DNA of 32,121 nt. Origin: Dyella_B sp035486915. Lineage in GTDB: Bacteria > Pseudomonadota > Gammaproteobacteria > Xanthomonadales > Rhodanobacteraceae. The DNA is taken from NCBI RefSeq assembly GCF_035486915.1, contig NZ_DATHMR010000076.1:1-32121 (forward strand), given 5' to 3'. The translations under genes were made by a program, and so were the position numbers. The notes below the pieces were generated by a model that did not search any database, was not told the origin of the DNA, and was given only the letters and a program-made list of their open reading frames with translations. Of the stretch, positions 1 to 8,287 are shown in pieces (positions within the stretch are counted from its first letter, which is position 1; each line of letters starts with the position of its first letter).

Positions 1-1107
1 GAAGTGGCGATCGAACTGCAGCGCTTTGCGGTGGAAGTGATCGCGGTGGATCGTTATGCGAACGCGCCCGCCATGCAGGTGGCGCATCGCAGTCACGTCA
101 TCGATATGCTGGACGTCGCGGCCCTGCGCGCCTTGATAGAGCAGGAAAATCCCGATCTCGTCGTTCCTGAAATCGAAGCGATTCACACGCCAACGTTGGT
201 GGAACTGGAAAAAAAGGGGTTGAAGGTCGTTCCGACCGCGCGCGCCACCTGGCTGACCATGAATCGCGAAGGCATTCGTCGGCTCGCCGCGGAAGAACTT
301 CGTCTGCCAACGTCGCCCTATCGCTTCTGCGACAACGAAGCGGACTATCGCGATGCCGTGGCGGCCATCGGTTTTCCGTTTGTGATCAAGCCCGTCATGA
401 GTTCGTCGGGCAAGGGACAAAGCATCGTGCGTGATGCGTCCGGCGTACAGCACGCCTGGGACTACGCGCAATCGGGCGGCCGCGCAGGCAAAGGCAAGGT
501 GATCGTCGAAGGCTTTGTTCCGTTCGATTATGAAATCACCTTGCTCACCGTGCGTCACAAAGCGGGCACCAGCTTCTGCGCTCCGATCGGTCATCGTCAG
601 GAAGATGGCGACTACCGCGAATCGTGGCAGCCGCAGCCGATGAGCCCTGTCGCGCTGGCCGAGGCAGAGCGGCAGGCCGAGGCGATCACCAGCGCACTGG
701 GTGGCTGGGGTGTCTTTGGCGTCGAGTTCTTTGTGAAAGGCGACAACGTGATTTTTTCCGAAGTCAGTCCGCGTCCGCACGACACCGGTCTGGTCACGCT
801 GATCTCCCAAGATATCTCCGAGTTCGCACTACATGCGCGAGCGATTTTGGGCTTGCCGATTCCCATCATTCGTCAGAACGGTGCGTCGGCATCTTGCGCC
901 GTGCTCGTGGAAGGCGAAGGGCGTGCGCCGCGTTATCACGGCGTTGCCGATGCCCTGGCCGAAATGGATACCCAACTGCGTATTTTCGGCAAGCCCGAGG
1001 TGAAAGGCCGCCGTCGCATGGCGGTAACGTTGGCGCGCGATACCGATATCGAAGCGGCGAAAGCCAAGGCCATCCGTGCCGCCAAAGTCATTCGCACGGA
1101 GTTGTAG
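1..1107 (+). CDS. purT: Phosphoribosylglycinamide formyltransferase 2 (formate-dependent), 5' truncated
   Basis: PurT makes formyl-GAR from GAR, formate and ATP in de novo purine synthesis (cytoplasm), the folate-independent alternative to PurN. The window begins inside the gene: reading from base 1 gives EVAIELQRFAVEVIAVDRYA, which matches the E. coli protein from about residue 25, so the N-terminal glycine-rich nucleotide-fold strand is missing. Visible family blocks are APAMQVAHRSHVIDMLD, the ATP-grasp segment VIKPVMSSSGKGQS (about residues 130-143 of the visible part), APIGHRQEDGDYRESWQPQ, and the metal/ATP-binding stretch VIFSEVSPRPHDTGLVT. The reading frame is intact to the TAG stop. 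The GTG at position 4 is an internal codon, not the start. The next gene follows after 98 bases on the same strand. Identification is essentially certain; only the 5' end is unknown. Confidence 0.97.
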   Translation, partial: EVAIELQRFAVEVIAVDRYANAPAMQVAHRSHVIDMLDVAALRALIEQENPDLVVPEIEAIHTPTLVELEKKGLKVVPTARATWLTMNREGIRRLAAEELRLPTSPYRFCDNEADYRDAVAAIGFPFVIKPVMSSSGKGQSIVRDASGVQHAWDYAQSGGRAGKGKVIVEGFVPFDYEITLLTVRHKAGTSFCAPIGHRQEDGDYRESWQPQPMSPVALAEAERQAEAITSALGGWGVFGVEFFVKGDNVIFSEVSPRPHDTGLVTLISQDISEFALHARAILGLPIPIIRQNGASASCAVLVEGEGRAPRYHGVADALAEMDTQLRIFGKPEVKGRRRMAVTLARDTDIEAAKAKAIRAAKVIRTEL

Positions 1108-1205
1108 AGCACGCAGTTGTAGAATCCGAGCGCTACCTGCGGCACCGACGCCGCGCACATATCAAGACCATAACGGCGACAGCCGTTGCCGAACGGAGAA
1201 CGGGG

Positions 1206-2735
1206 ATGGAATCGACAGGTTTTGCACATTGGTTGGTTGTGCTGGTGGAAACCTTCGCACTCTTATTCGTGCTGCTACTGGTGGTCGTGATTCTGGTCGT
1301 GATGGTGGTCTGGGTGCTCGACCGCAATCAGACGCACAACTCGGTGCTGCGCAACTATCCGGTGATCGGTCACTTCCGTTACTGGTTCCTGCATCTGGGT
1401 GAATTCTTCCGACAGTATCTTTATTCCAGCGATCGCGAAGAGCTGCCCTTCAATCGCGCGCAACGCATGTGGGTGTATCGCGCGGCGAAGAATTCGGAAA
1501 ACACCAATTCGTTCGGTTCCACGCGCGATTTGCGCGGAGAGGGCGTGCCGTTCTTCGTCAACGCGGCTTTTCCATCATTGGGCGATCATCACGTCGATCC
1601 TAAACCGGTGCGTATCGGCCCGTATTCGCGCGAACCCTATGACCACGCATCGTTCTTCAATATTTCCGCGATGAGCTTCGGCGCACTGTCTGCGCCTGCC
1701 GTGCGTGCGCTGTCTATCGGAGCGAAGAAGGCCGGCATCTGGATGGATACGGGCGAGGGCGGTTTGGCCCCGTATCACCTGGAGGGCGGTTGCGACATCG
1801 TGTTCGAGATCGGCACTGCGAAGTACGGCGTGCGCACGCCGGATGGCAAGCTCGATGATCAGAAGCTGCTGGCGATCTGCACGCATAAGCAGGTGAAGAT
1901 GGTCAGCATCAAGCTTGGGCAAGGCGCCAAGCCGGGCATGGGCGGCTTATTGCCCGCGGCGAAAGTAACGCCGGAAATTGCTGAAATTCGTGGTATTCCA
2001 GTCGGCAAGGATTCGCAAAGCCCCAATCGCCATCTGGATATCGGCAATGTTTCCCAATTGATGGACTCCATCAACCATATTCGCGATCTCACCGGCAAAC
2101 CCACGGGCTTCAAAGCGGTGTTCGGCGACATGGGATGGATCGACGAGCTGTGCGATGAGATTTACAAGCGTGGCATCGAAAGCGCACCGGATTTCATCAT
2201 CGTGGACGGTTCGGAAGGCGGCACGGGCGCGGCGCCGCAAACATTGATGGAAGGTGTGGGCTTGCCCTTGCATGAAGCGCTGCCCGGGTTGGTGGATACG
2301 TTAACCGTCAAAGGCCTGCGCGACCGCATCAAGGTCATCTGCTCGGGCAAGTGCATCACCGCTTACGATGTCGCGTGGGCGTTGTCGATGGGCGCCGACT
2401 TCGTCAATTCAGCGCGCGGTTTCATGCTCGCGCTGGGTTGCATTCAGTCGCTGCAGTGCAGCCGCAATACGTGCCCGACTGGTATTACGACACAGAATCC
2501 TCGCCTGCAACGCGGTTTGGTTGTGACCGACAAGAGCGAGCGTGTTGCGCATTACGCGAAAAACGTGATGCACGAAGTCGGCATCATCGCGCATAGCTGC
2601 GGTGTGGACGATCCGCGCGAACTGGATCGCACGCATTGTCGTATCGTCGGCGATGACGGTATTTCCGTGCCGCTTATCAAGTTGTTCCCGTATGCGAGGG
2701 CGCCGGAACGACAGAAGGCTAGCGAATTGCCGTAA
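1206..2735 (+). CDS. Membrane-anchored FMN-binding glutamate synthase-like protein
   Basis: A 509-residue protein of the FMN-binding glutamate synthase (GltB-like) family. Residues about 8-38 form one long hydrophobic segment, so the catalytic part is probably tethered to the inner membrane. The rest is a TIM-barrel FMN domain with the family signatures GEGGLAPYH, KLGQGAKPGMGG, FIIVDGSEGGTGAAP and a cysteine block CIQSLQCSRNTCPTG, which in glutamate synthases holds a 3Fe-4S cluster. There is no glutaminase domain and no gltD partner nearby, so ordinary glutamate synthase activity is unproven and the true substrate is unknown. The ATG at 1206 is chosen because GGAG lies 7 bases upstream at 1195-1198 and the hydrophobic anchor starts directly after it; the frame is open further upstream but there overlaps purT. 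It probably shares a transcript with purT and ends 17 bases from the convergent bpt. Confidence 0.9.
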   Translation: MESTGFAHWLVVLVETFALLFVLLLVVVILVVMVVWVLDRNQTHNSVLRNYPVIGHFRYWFLHLGEFFRQYLYSSDREELPFNRAQRMWVYRAAKNSENTNSFGSTRDLRGEGVPFFVNAAFPSLGDHHVDPKPVRIGPYSREPYDHASFFNISAMSFGALSAPAVRALSIGAKKAGIWMDTGEGGLAPYHLEGGCDIVFEIGTAKYGVRTPDGKLDDQKLLAICTHKQVKMVSIKLGQGAKPGMGGLLPAAKVTPEIAEIRGIPVGKDSQSPNRHLDIGNVSQLMDSINHIRDLTGKPTGFKAVFGDMGWIDELCDEIYKRGIESAPDFIIVDGSEGGTGAAPQTLMEGVGLPLHEALPGLVDTLTVKGLRDRIKVICSGKCITAYDVAWALSMGADFVNSARGFMLALGCIQSLQCSRNTCPTGITTQNPRLQRGLVVTDKSERVAHYAKNVMHEVGIIAHSCGVDDPRELDRTHCRIVGDDGISVPLIKLFPYARAPERQKASELP

Positions 2736-2752
2736 TCCCGTATTGGCGCAGA

Positions 2753-3460
2753 TCAGCGGCGCAGATCTGTCCAGCCTTCCGTCGTGCGCACCTGCAGCGG
2801 CTGGAAGCGCTTCTTGTAATCCATCTTGGGATGGCCATCGATCCAGAAGCCAAGGTAAACCCAGGGGATGCCACGGCGTCGCGCCAACTCGACTTGCTGC
2901 AGGATCGCAAACGTACCCAGCCCACGGTCTTGTTCGTCCGGGTCATAGAACGTATAGACCGCGGAAATGCCCGCGTTGCACACATCGGTCACTGCGACGC
3001 CAATGAGGCGATCGGCCAGATGCATCTCTAGAAAAACGGTCGGACTCCATGGCGCGGTGAGAAAGCGTCGAAAGTCGCTCGCTTCCGCCTCGTCCATACC
3101 GCCGCCAGGATGGCGCGCGCGCAGATAGCGCGAATAGAGCACGTGGCGTTCGCTGTTATAGCCGGCCATGCGTTCGCTCACGGTGACGTCGGCGTTGCGT
3201 TTCAGACAGCGACGTTGCGAGCGATCGGGTTTGAAGCGCGCCACATCGATGCGGCAGGGCGTGCACGCATGACAATTGGGGCAATGCGGAAAATAAAGAT
3301 GACCGCCCGCACGACGAAAACCGTGATCCAGCGCCGCGCCGTACAACCGATCCAACTGCGGTGCAGCCGGATCGATCACGAGGTTCTGTGCCGTGCGCCC
3401 GGCAAAATAACCGCAGGTGTGCGGCAGAGTTTGGAATAGTCGGACGTGATCGGAGCGCAT
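2753..3460 (-). CDS. bpt: Aspartate/glutamate leucyltransferase (arginyltransferase family)
   Basis: Bpt transfers leucine (by family knowledge) from Leu-tRNA to proteins with N-terminal Asp or Glu, marking them for ClpS/ClpAP degradation under the N-end rule; it acts in the cytoplasm. The 235-residue protein has the ATE N-terminal cysteine cluster: HTCGYF (C16) and then CPNCHACTPCR with C60, C63, C66 and C69. The C-terminal GNAT-like ATE domain shows AVYTFYDPDEQDRGLGTFAILQQ and WVYLGFWIDGHPKMDYKKRFQPL. The length is typical of bacterial Bpt. The start ATG has only a weak ribosome site, but the conserved protein begins right there. It is the last gene of a minus-strand series (amidase, tesB, small membrane protein, bpt). 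The clpS/clpA partners are not in this window. Confidence 0.95.
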   Translation of the reverse strand: MRSDHVRLFQTLPHTCGYFAGRTAQNLVIDPAAPQLDRLYGAALDHGFRRAGGHLYFPHCPNCHACTPCRIDVARFKPDRSQRRCLKRNADVTVSERMAGYNSERHVLYSRYLRARHPGGGMDEAEASDFRRFLTAPWSPTVFLEMHLADRLIGVAVTDVCNAGISAVYTFYDPDEQDRGLGTFAILQQVELARRRGIPWVYLGFWIDGHPKMDYKKRFQPLQVRTTEGWTDLRR

Positions 3461-3526
3461 GACCCGATTCTATGACCGCTGGCGGCCGCCGTGGCAAGCG
3501 TTTTCAGGCAGAAAAACGATTTTAGA

Positions 3527-3548
3527 GTCGCTACGTTTTGTTAGCGAC
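3527..3548 (-). terminator. Possible weak terminator after the small membrane protein gene
   Basis: A perfect 7-base inverted repeat, gtcgcta (3527-3533) and tagcgac (3542-3548), with an 8-base loop lies 3 bases past the stop codon of the minus-strand gene ending at 3551. On the minus strand it is followed by a loose T-rich stretch (tctaaaatcgttttt). The T tract does not directly abut the stem, so termination efficiency is doubtful. Confidence 0.35.
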
Positions 3549-3550
3549 GC

Positions 3551-3946
3551 TTAGATGACATGCAGGTAACGCAGAGCCAACACCATGAACACGCCCAGGA
3601 TGGCCAGCAGAACGATGCGCCTGACCCGCGTAACCGTATGTTCCCGGCGGACATACACCGTGCCGGGATCGCGCTCGGCCCGCAATTCTTCGCCGTGGCG
3701 GACGATCGACTCGATGCCCAGCTGGCGGAGCAGCTCGCGCGCTTTCGTGTAGTCGTCCGCGCGGCTGACCCATACCTGTGGCCAGCTGTCGCGGTTTTCC
3801 CTGCGCTGTTGATAGCTAAAGCGCTGATAGCTCGGCCGGTTCCAGTTGGAACGGTTGGTGATGGTGGTCTCGACACCGTTTTCGCTCATAAAGGCGACGA
3901 CGCGGTCGATGTTTTCCTGACGCGGGGAGGTGTAGAGCAGGCGCAT
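3551..3946 (-). CDS. Small C-tail membrane protein with DUF2007-like N-terminal region
   Basis: A 131-residue protein without a confident name. The start MRLLYTSPRQENIDRVVAFMSENGVET reads like the small ferredoxin-fold 'putative signal transducing' (DUF2007-like) domain: a short strand followed by a helix addressing a pair of positions. The segment VWVSRADDYTKARELLRQLGI (about 59-79) looks like its second half. Between them is a polar Asn/Arg/Gln-rich insert. A single hydrophobic segment at 110-127 close to the C-terminus suggests tail anchoring in the inner membrane with the domain in the cytoplasm. Similar proteins occur in xanthomonads, some under the uninformative label 'pathogenicity-like protein'. 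It lies between tesB (13 bases downstream of that gene's end) and bpt on the same strand. Function unknown. Confidence 0.75.
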   Translation of the reverse strand: MRLLYTSPRQENIDRVVAFMSENGVETTITNRSNWNRPSYQRFSYQQRRENRDSWPQVWVSRADDYTKARELLRQLGIESIVRHGEELRAERDPGTVYVRREHTVTRVRRIVLLAILGVFMVLALRYLHVI

Positions 3947-3959
3947 GCGATAAGTCTAA

Positions 3960-4826
3960 TCAATCGCCACGCAGGCGGATTAACCCTTCCTGCGCAGTCG
4001 ACGCCACCAGCCGGCCGTCCCGGCTGAAGATCTGCCCGCGGGCTAGGCCGCGGGAGCCCTGCGCGGTCGGGCTGTCGAAGGAGTAAAGCAGCCAGTCGTC
4101 GACACGGAAGGGGCGATGGAACCACAACGCATGGTCAAGGCTCGCCATCTGGATGTTGTGGGTGAGGTAGGAAATACCGTGCGGCAGCGTGGCAGTGCCG
4201 ATCAGGTGGAAATCCGATGCGTAGGCCAGCAACGCGCGGTGCAGGCTCGGCGAATCGCCGATCGGCGAGGTGAGGCGGAACCAGATGTGCTGGATGGGCG
4301 GACGTTTGGCCGGGTGCAGTTCGTCCCGTGGCCAAACCTGGCGAAATTCGAACGGACCGTCGCTACCCAACCAGCGCTGCAATTTCACCGGCAACCGTGC
4401 CAGTTCCTTTGGCGGAACGCGGTGCATCGGCTCCAGATCCTCCGGCGCGGGCACTTCCGGCATGCTGGACTGATGCTCGACGCCTTTCTCGGGGATCTGG
4501 AACGACACCGCGCCGTTCAAGATGGGTTGGCCGTGCTGAATCGCCACGACCCGGCGGGACGAGAACGAGCCGCCGTCACGCGCACGCTCCACGCTGTAGA
4601 CGATGGGTGCGTCGATATCGCCCGCGCGCAGGAAATAAGCGTGCAGCGAATGCGCCTCGCGTGAGTCGTCGACCGTCTGCTGTGCGGCCGACAGCGCCTG
4701 GCCAAGCACTTGGCCGCCGAACACGAAGCGCGTGCCGATGTCCCGGCTCTGGCCGCGAAAAAGATTGTCTTCCAGCCGTTCGAGCTGCAACAGCTCGACC
4801 AGTTCGTTGACGTGTGCTTCCCGCAT
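3960..4826 (-). CDS. tesB: Acyl-CoA thioesterase II
   Basis: TesB hydrolyses a broad range of medium- and long-chain acyl-CoAs to free fatty acid and CoA in the cytoplasm. The 288-residue protein is a double hot-dog fold and aligns along its full length with the E. coli enzyme (286 residues). N-terminal half: FRGQSRDIGTRFVFGGQVLG, HSLHAYFLRAGD and RDGGSFSSRRVVAIQ. C-terminal half: LLAYASDFHLI, MASLDHALWFHRPF and ASTAQEG. The catalytic residues correspond to D205 and Q279; the E. coli catalytic Thr228 is a Ser here (S229), a conservative change that should keep activity. The ATG at 4826 fits the family N-terminus although its ribosome site is weak. The gene sits 54 bases downstream of the amidase gene and probably in the same transcript. 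Confidence 0.96.
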   Translation of the reverse strand: MREAHVNELVELLQLERLEDNLFRGQSRDIGTRFVFGGQVLGQALSAAQQTVDDSREAHSLHAYFLRAGDIDAPIVYSVERARDGGSFSSRRVVAIQHGQPILNGAVSFQIPEKGVEHQSSMPEVPAPEDLEPMHRVPPKELARLPVKLQRWLGSDGPFEFRQVWPRDELHPAKRPPIQHIWFRLTSPIGDSPSLHRALLAYASDFHLIGTATLPHGISYLTHNIQMASLDHALWFHRPFRVDDWLLYSFDSPTAQGSRGLARGQIFSRDGRLVASTAQEGLIRLRGD

Positions 4827-4880
4827 GGCGGTGGCCCGTGGCGTAAAAAGTAGCCCGCGATTATAGCGGTGCGGCGGTGG

Positions 4881-5447
4881 CTAATGGCTTGCGCCGATGC
4901 GTTTCAAACCGCTGCCCGCAAGTACCTCGGCCCACGGGAACAGTGGACCGGGGTCGAGCTTGCGCGGCACTTCCTTGGTCGGATCGTCGCTTGCCGCCAC
5001 CCGGGCGACGTCCAGATCCTCATGACCGGCGATCTCATCCAGGTTTGGATAGTCCGCTCGAAGCTGCGCCAGCAGCGCTCGCAGCGAGGCGATCTGCGCG
5101 GCAGTGTAGGGTTCCGTCATGGTTTGCTGGTGGGAATCGAACCAGTGCGGATAGCGGCCGCGGTTCACCAACTCGATGCCGATGGATTGCGGGTTATATC
5201 CGCGCACATGATGGGCGATGCGGGTACCGGGCGCGTATAGGTAAACCGAGCCGTCACGGTCGATGTAATAGTGGCCGCTGTTGCCGGTGCCGTCGTCGTA
5301 CAACACCTTCTCGCCGTACTCGCGGGCTGTCGCAAGGTCCGGCAGTTCCGTGCAATGAATCACCACTAGCGTGACCGCACTGGCAGGACGTTCGGGCAAT
5401 TTTGCGACGTAGGGCAGCGGCTGGTCGTGAATGGTCAGCATCGGCAT
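4881..5447 (-). CDS. N-acetylmuramoyl-L-alanine amidase, AmpD/amidase_2 family
   Basis: A zinc amidase that cleaves the bond between N-acetylmuramic acid and the peptide stem, by homology to AmpD and AmiD. The 188 residues form one amidase_2 domain. Expected zinc ligands are H31 (in VVIHCTE), H142 (in AGHEDLD) and D165 (in RKLDPGP). The catalytic Glu is E92 (GIELVN), and K163 matches the transition-state lysine of AmpD. There is no signal peptide or lipobox, which argues for a cytoplasmic recycling role (1,6-anhydromuropeptides) rather than a secreted autolysin. The protein is not the classic AmpD of the ampDE pair: no ampE follows and the N-terminus differs. Met3 (5441) is an alternative start. 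Its start faces the divergent hydrolase gene, leaving a 65-base shared promoter region. Confidence 0.92.
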   Translation of the reverse strand: MPMLTIHDQPLPYVAKLPERPASAVTLVVIHCTELPDLATAREYGEKVLYDDGTGNSGHYYIDRDGSVYLYAPGTRIAHHVRGYNPQSIGIELVNRGRYPHWFDSHQQTMTEPYTAAQIASLRALLAQLRADYPNLDEIAGHEDLDVARVAASDDPTKEVPRKLDPGPLFPWAEVLAGSGLKRIGASH

Positions 5448-5512
5448 GACGGCAGTCTCGCATGGGCGGGGCTATCATGCGCGTCCTGTTTGGCACGTTT
5501 ATGGAGAGGGTT

Positions 5513-6040
5513 ATGCCCGGACACGTCATTCTTTCCCATGGTTCGGACTCGGGCCCGGACGCTACCAAGGTCAGCGCGCTGGCCAAGGTTGCCGAGGCGA
5601 TGGGATGGACCAGTGAACGCCCCGACTATCGCCAGGACGATGCGCTCGGACACGCCGGATGCATCGCGCCGCGTGTCGCACGCTTGCACGAACGCATCGC
5701 CGCAAGCAGCGCCCAACCGGTGTTGGTGGGTTCGAGCATGGGGTCCTTCGTTTCGGGTCTTGCGTCGCTGGAGTTGCCTGTTGCGGGGTTGTTCCTGCTC
5801 GCTACACCGGCCACGATTCCCGGTAGCGACTTTGCATTCGATGTGCGGCTGGACGTGCCCACATTGCTCGTTCACGGCTGGCAGGACGATGTCTGTCCGC
5901 TGGATGACATTTACGAATTCGCCATGCGCCGTTCATTGCCGTTGCTGGTGCTGGACGATGACCATCGTCTGAGTGCACACGTCGAGGCGATTGCGCGTCA
6001 ATTCGGTCTCTTTCTGGAACAACTGGCAGCGCGCACTTGA
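5513..6040 (+). CDS. Small alpha/beta hydrolase
   Basis: A 175-residue compact alpha/beta hydrolase without a lid domain, related to the RBBP9/YdeN and 'dienelactone hydrolase-like' small esterases. The putative catalytic triad is S75 in the nucleophile elbow VGSSMGS, D115 in HGWQDDVCP and H141 in DDDHRLS. N-terminal HVILSHGSDSGPDA supplies the first strand and oxyanion loop. Substrate unknown; it should act in the cytoplasm since no signal peptide is seen. The frame is open from 5462, but the ATG at 5513 is chosen because GGAG at 5503-5506 lies 6 bases before it and the hydrolase fold starts immediately after. The stop overlaps the TTG start of rlmL by four bases (TTGA), so the two genes are very likely translationally coupled. 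Confidence 0.88.
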   Translation: MPGHVILSHGSDSGPDATKVSALAKVAEAMGWTSERPDYRQDDALGHAGCIAPRVARLHERIAASSAQPVLVGSSMGSFVSGLASLELPVAGLFLLATPATIPGSDFAFDVRLDVPTLLVHGWQDDVCPLDDIYEFAMRRSLPLLVLDDDHRLSAHVEAIARQFGLFLEQLAART

Positions 6041-8223
6041 GCGATTACTTTGCAACGTGTCCCAAGGGACTGGAATATCTGCTGCGCGATGAACTGATCG
6101 CGCTTGGCGCTACCGACGTGCACGAAGCGCTGGCCGGCGTGCGTTTTTCAGGCGACCTGGAAACTGCGTATCGCGCCTGTCTGTGGTCGCGTCTGGCTAG
6201 CCGCATCCTGGTGCCTATTGCTGAATTCGATGCTGCGTCGGACGAGGCGCTGTACGCGGGCGTGCAATCCGTCGATTGGTCGAACCATCTGGCGCCGCAC
6301 GCCACCTTGGCGGTGGATGCCAACACGTCTCAAAGCAAGATGGCGCATAGCCAGTTTCTTGCGCAGCGTGTCAAAGACGCCGTGGTAGATCAATTCCGTG
6401 AACGCGGACAGGAACGTCCCGCGGTCGATACGGAAGAGCCGGATGTGCGCATCAATCTTCGGCTGCGGCGCGATCGTGCGACCTTGTCGATCGATCTTGC
6501 CGGTGCGCCATTGCATCGCCGCGGGTGGCGCGAGCAGCAGGGCGAAGCGCCGCTCAAGGAAAACCTCGCCGCAGCGATGTTGCTCCGTGCCGGCTGGCCG
6601 CAAATTTACGCGCAAGGCGGCGCATTGCTCGATCCGATGTGTGGATCGGGCACGTTGTTGATCGAAGGTGCATTGATGGCAGCGGACGTTGCGCCGGGAT
6701 TGCGCCGCGACTATTACGGCTTCCTCGGCTGGAAGCAGCACGACATTCCGCTGTGGCGCGGTTTGCTGGACGAGGCGCGCAAGCGCGCCGAAGCCGGGCT
6801 GCCCGCGCTGCGCAGTTGCTTCTTCGGTTCCGATACCGATTCGCGCATGGTGCAGACGGCCAAGCGCAACGCGCAGGAAGCCGGCGTCGCTGGCTTTTTT
6901 ACGCTGGATCGCCACGATGCACTGCATGTCGCGCCGCCTCCGGGCGTCACCAGCGGCCTGGTGATCACCAACCCGCCGTACGGCGAACGACTGGGCGATC
7001 GCGAAAGCATGCCCAAGCTTTACCGCATGCTTGGCGAAACACTGCGCGATCGCTTCACGGGATGGCGCGCGGCCATACTCGCCGGTGACGCGGAACTTGG
7101 CCGTGCGACAACGCTTCGTCCCGAAAAGAAATATGCGCTCTACAACGGCGCACTGGAAACCGTACTGCTGATCTTCGAGTTGCATCCGCGTGATGAAACG
7201 CCGCGCGAGAGACCGCCGCTTTCCACCGGCGCGCAGATGCTGAAGAACCGGCTGGAAAAGAATGTTCGCCATTTGCGCAAACGGCTGGAACGCGAAGGCA
7301 TCCATGCGTGGCGTGCGTACGATCAGGATCTGCCTGAATACGCCGCCGCAATCGATGTCTACACCGACATTTCCAACACGACGCATTTGCACATCCAGGA
7401 ATATCGCGCACCCGCCGATGTGCCTACCGATGTCAGCCAAACCCGCGTGCGCGAGATCGCACGCGTTGCCGGTGAAATTTTCGAAACGCCGCGCTCACGC
7501 ATCGCCCTGAAGACGCGCGAACGTGGCAAGGGCGGCTCCAAATACGGTCAATTCGACCAGCGTGGCGAATTCATCGAAGTGGAAGAGGGCGGCCTGACGT
7601 TCCTGGTCAATCTTTACGATTATCTGGATACAGGCCTTTTTCTCGATCACCGTTTGGTGCGTGCAAAGCTGCGCGAGTTGGCCAAAGGACGCCGTTTCCT
7701 CAACCTGTTCGCCTATACCGCCACGGCCAGCGTCTACGCCGCCGCGGGTGGTGCGCGTGACACAACCAGCGTGGATCTCTCGGGCACGTATTTGGATTGG
7801 GCGTCGCGCAATCTCGCACGCAATGGATTCACCGGGACGAAACATCGCCTGATGCAATCGGATGCGGCGAGTTTTCTGCGGGGCTCACGCGACCATTACG
7901 GCCTGATCTATGTCGATCCGCCGACCTTTTCCAATTCCAAGCGCGCCGACGATTTCGATGTGCAGCGCGATCACGCCGCACTGCTGTTGGCATGCGCGGA
8001 TCGTCTTACTGGCGATGGCGTTATCGTGTTTTCGAACAATTTTCGCCGCTTCACGCTCGACCGGGAGGCACTCGAAGATCGCCTGACCATCGAGAACTGG
8101 GGCGCTGCCAGCATTCCCTTCGATTTCTCGCGCCGGGCCAACATTCACGACTGCTGGCTGCTGCGGTTGAAAGCAGCTGAGGGCGGGGTAAATCCGTGGG
8201 CAAATGTGAATGTAAAGAAATGA
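6037..8223 (+). CDS. rlmL: Bifunctional 23S rRNA methyltransferase (m2G2445 / m7G2069)
   Basis: RlmKL modifies helix 74 of 23S rRNA during 50S assembly: the N-terminal half makes m2G2445 and the C-terminal half m7G2069, both from S-adenosylmethionine. The 728-residue protein has a THUMP domain (about 1-160), the first methyltransferase with DPMCGSGTLLIE (199-210) and the catalytic NPPYGER (312-318), and the second with LVLTR-type entry KTRERGKGG, YLDTGLFLDHR, FNLFAYT-like LNLFAYTATAS and DPPTFSNSKR (627-636). It aligns over its full length with E. coli RlmL (702 residues). The start is a TTG overlapping the hydrolase stop; MSDYFATCPKGLEYLL matches the family N-terminus and no ATG is available nearby. 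Rare start plus overlap suggests expression by coupled reinitiation. Confidence 0.97.
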   Translation: MSDYFATCPKGLEYLLRDELIALGATDVHEALAGVRFSGDLETAYRACLWSRLASRILVPIAEFDAASDEALYAGVQSVDWSNHLAPHATLAVDANTSQSKMAHSQFLAQRVKDAVVDQFRERGQERPAVDTEEPDVRINLRLRRDRATLSIDLAGAPLHRRGWREQQGEAPLKENLAAAMLLRAGWPQIYAQGGALLDPMCGSGTLLIEGALMAADVAPGLRRDYYGFLGWKQHDIPLWRGLLDEARKRAEAGLPALRSCFFGSDTDSRMVQTAKRNAQEAGVAGFFTLDRHDALHVAPPPGVTSGLVITNPPYGERLGDRESMPKLYRMLGETLRDRFTGWRAAILAGDAELGRATTLRPEKKYALYNGALETVLLIFELHPRDETPRERPPLSTGAQMLKNRLEKNVRHLRKRLEREGIHAWRAYDQDLPEYAAAIDVYTDISNTTHLHIQEYRAPADVPTDVSQTRVREIARVAGEIFETPRSRIALKTRERGKGGSKYGQFDQRGEFIEVEEGGLTFLVNLYDYLDTGLFLDHRLVRAKLRELAKGRRFLNLFAYTATASVYAAAGGARDTTSVDLSGTYLDWASRNLARNGFTGTKHRLMQSDAASFLRGSRDHYGLIYVDPPTFSNSKRADDFDVQRDHAALLLACADRLTGDGVIVFSNNFRRFTLDREALEDRLTIENWGAASIPFDFSRRANIHDCWLLRLKAAEGGVNPWANVNVKK

Positions 8224-8287
8224 AACGCTTCAGTACAGATTAAGCGCCTGGGATCGAACATTACTTCCATCTTGACGGAGGTGTGTC

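Noticed and set aside
624..1205. Upstream extension of the FMN glutamate synthase-like frame into purT
   Set aside because: The translated extension is Arg/Ala/Cys-rich without family similarity and overlaps purT; the ATG at 1206 has a ribosome site and precedes the hydrophobic anchor.
6148..7440. Long open frame (430 codons) on the minus strand inside rlmL
   Set aside because: It is antisense to a certain gene; the translation is rich in Arg/Gln/Ala as expected of a mirrored high-GC frame and resembles no family.
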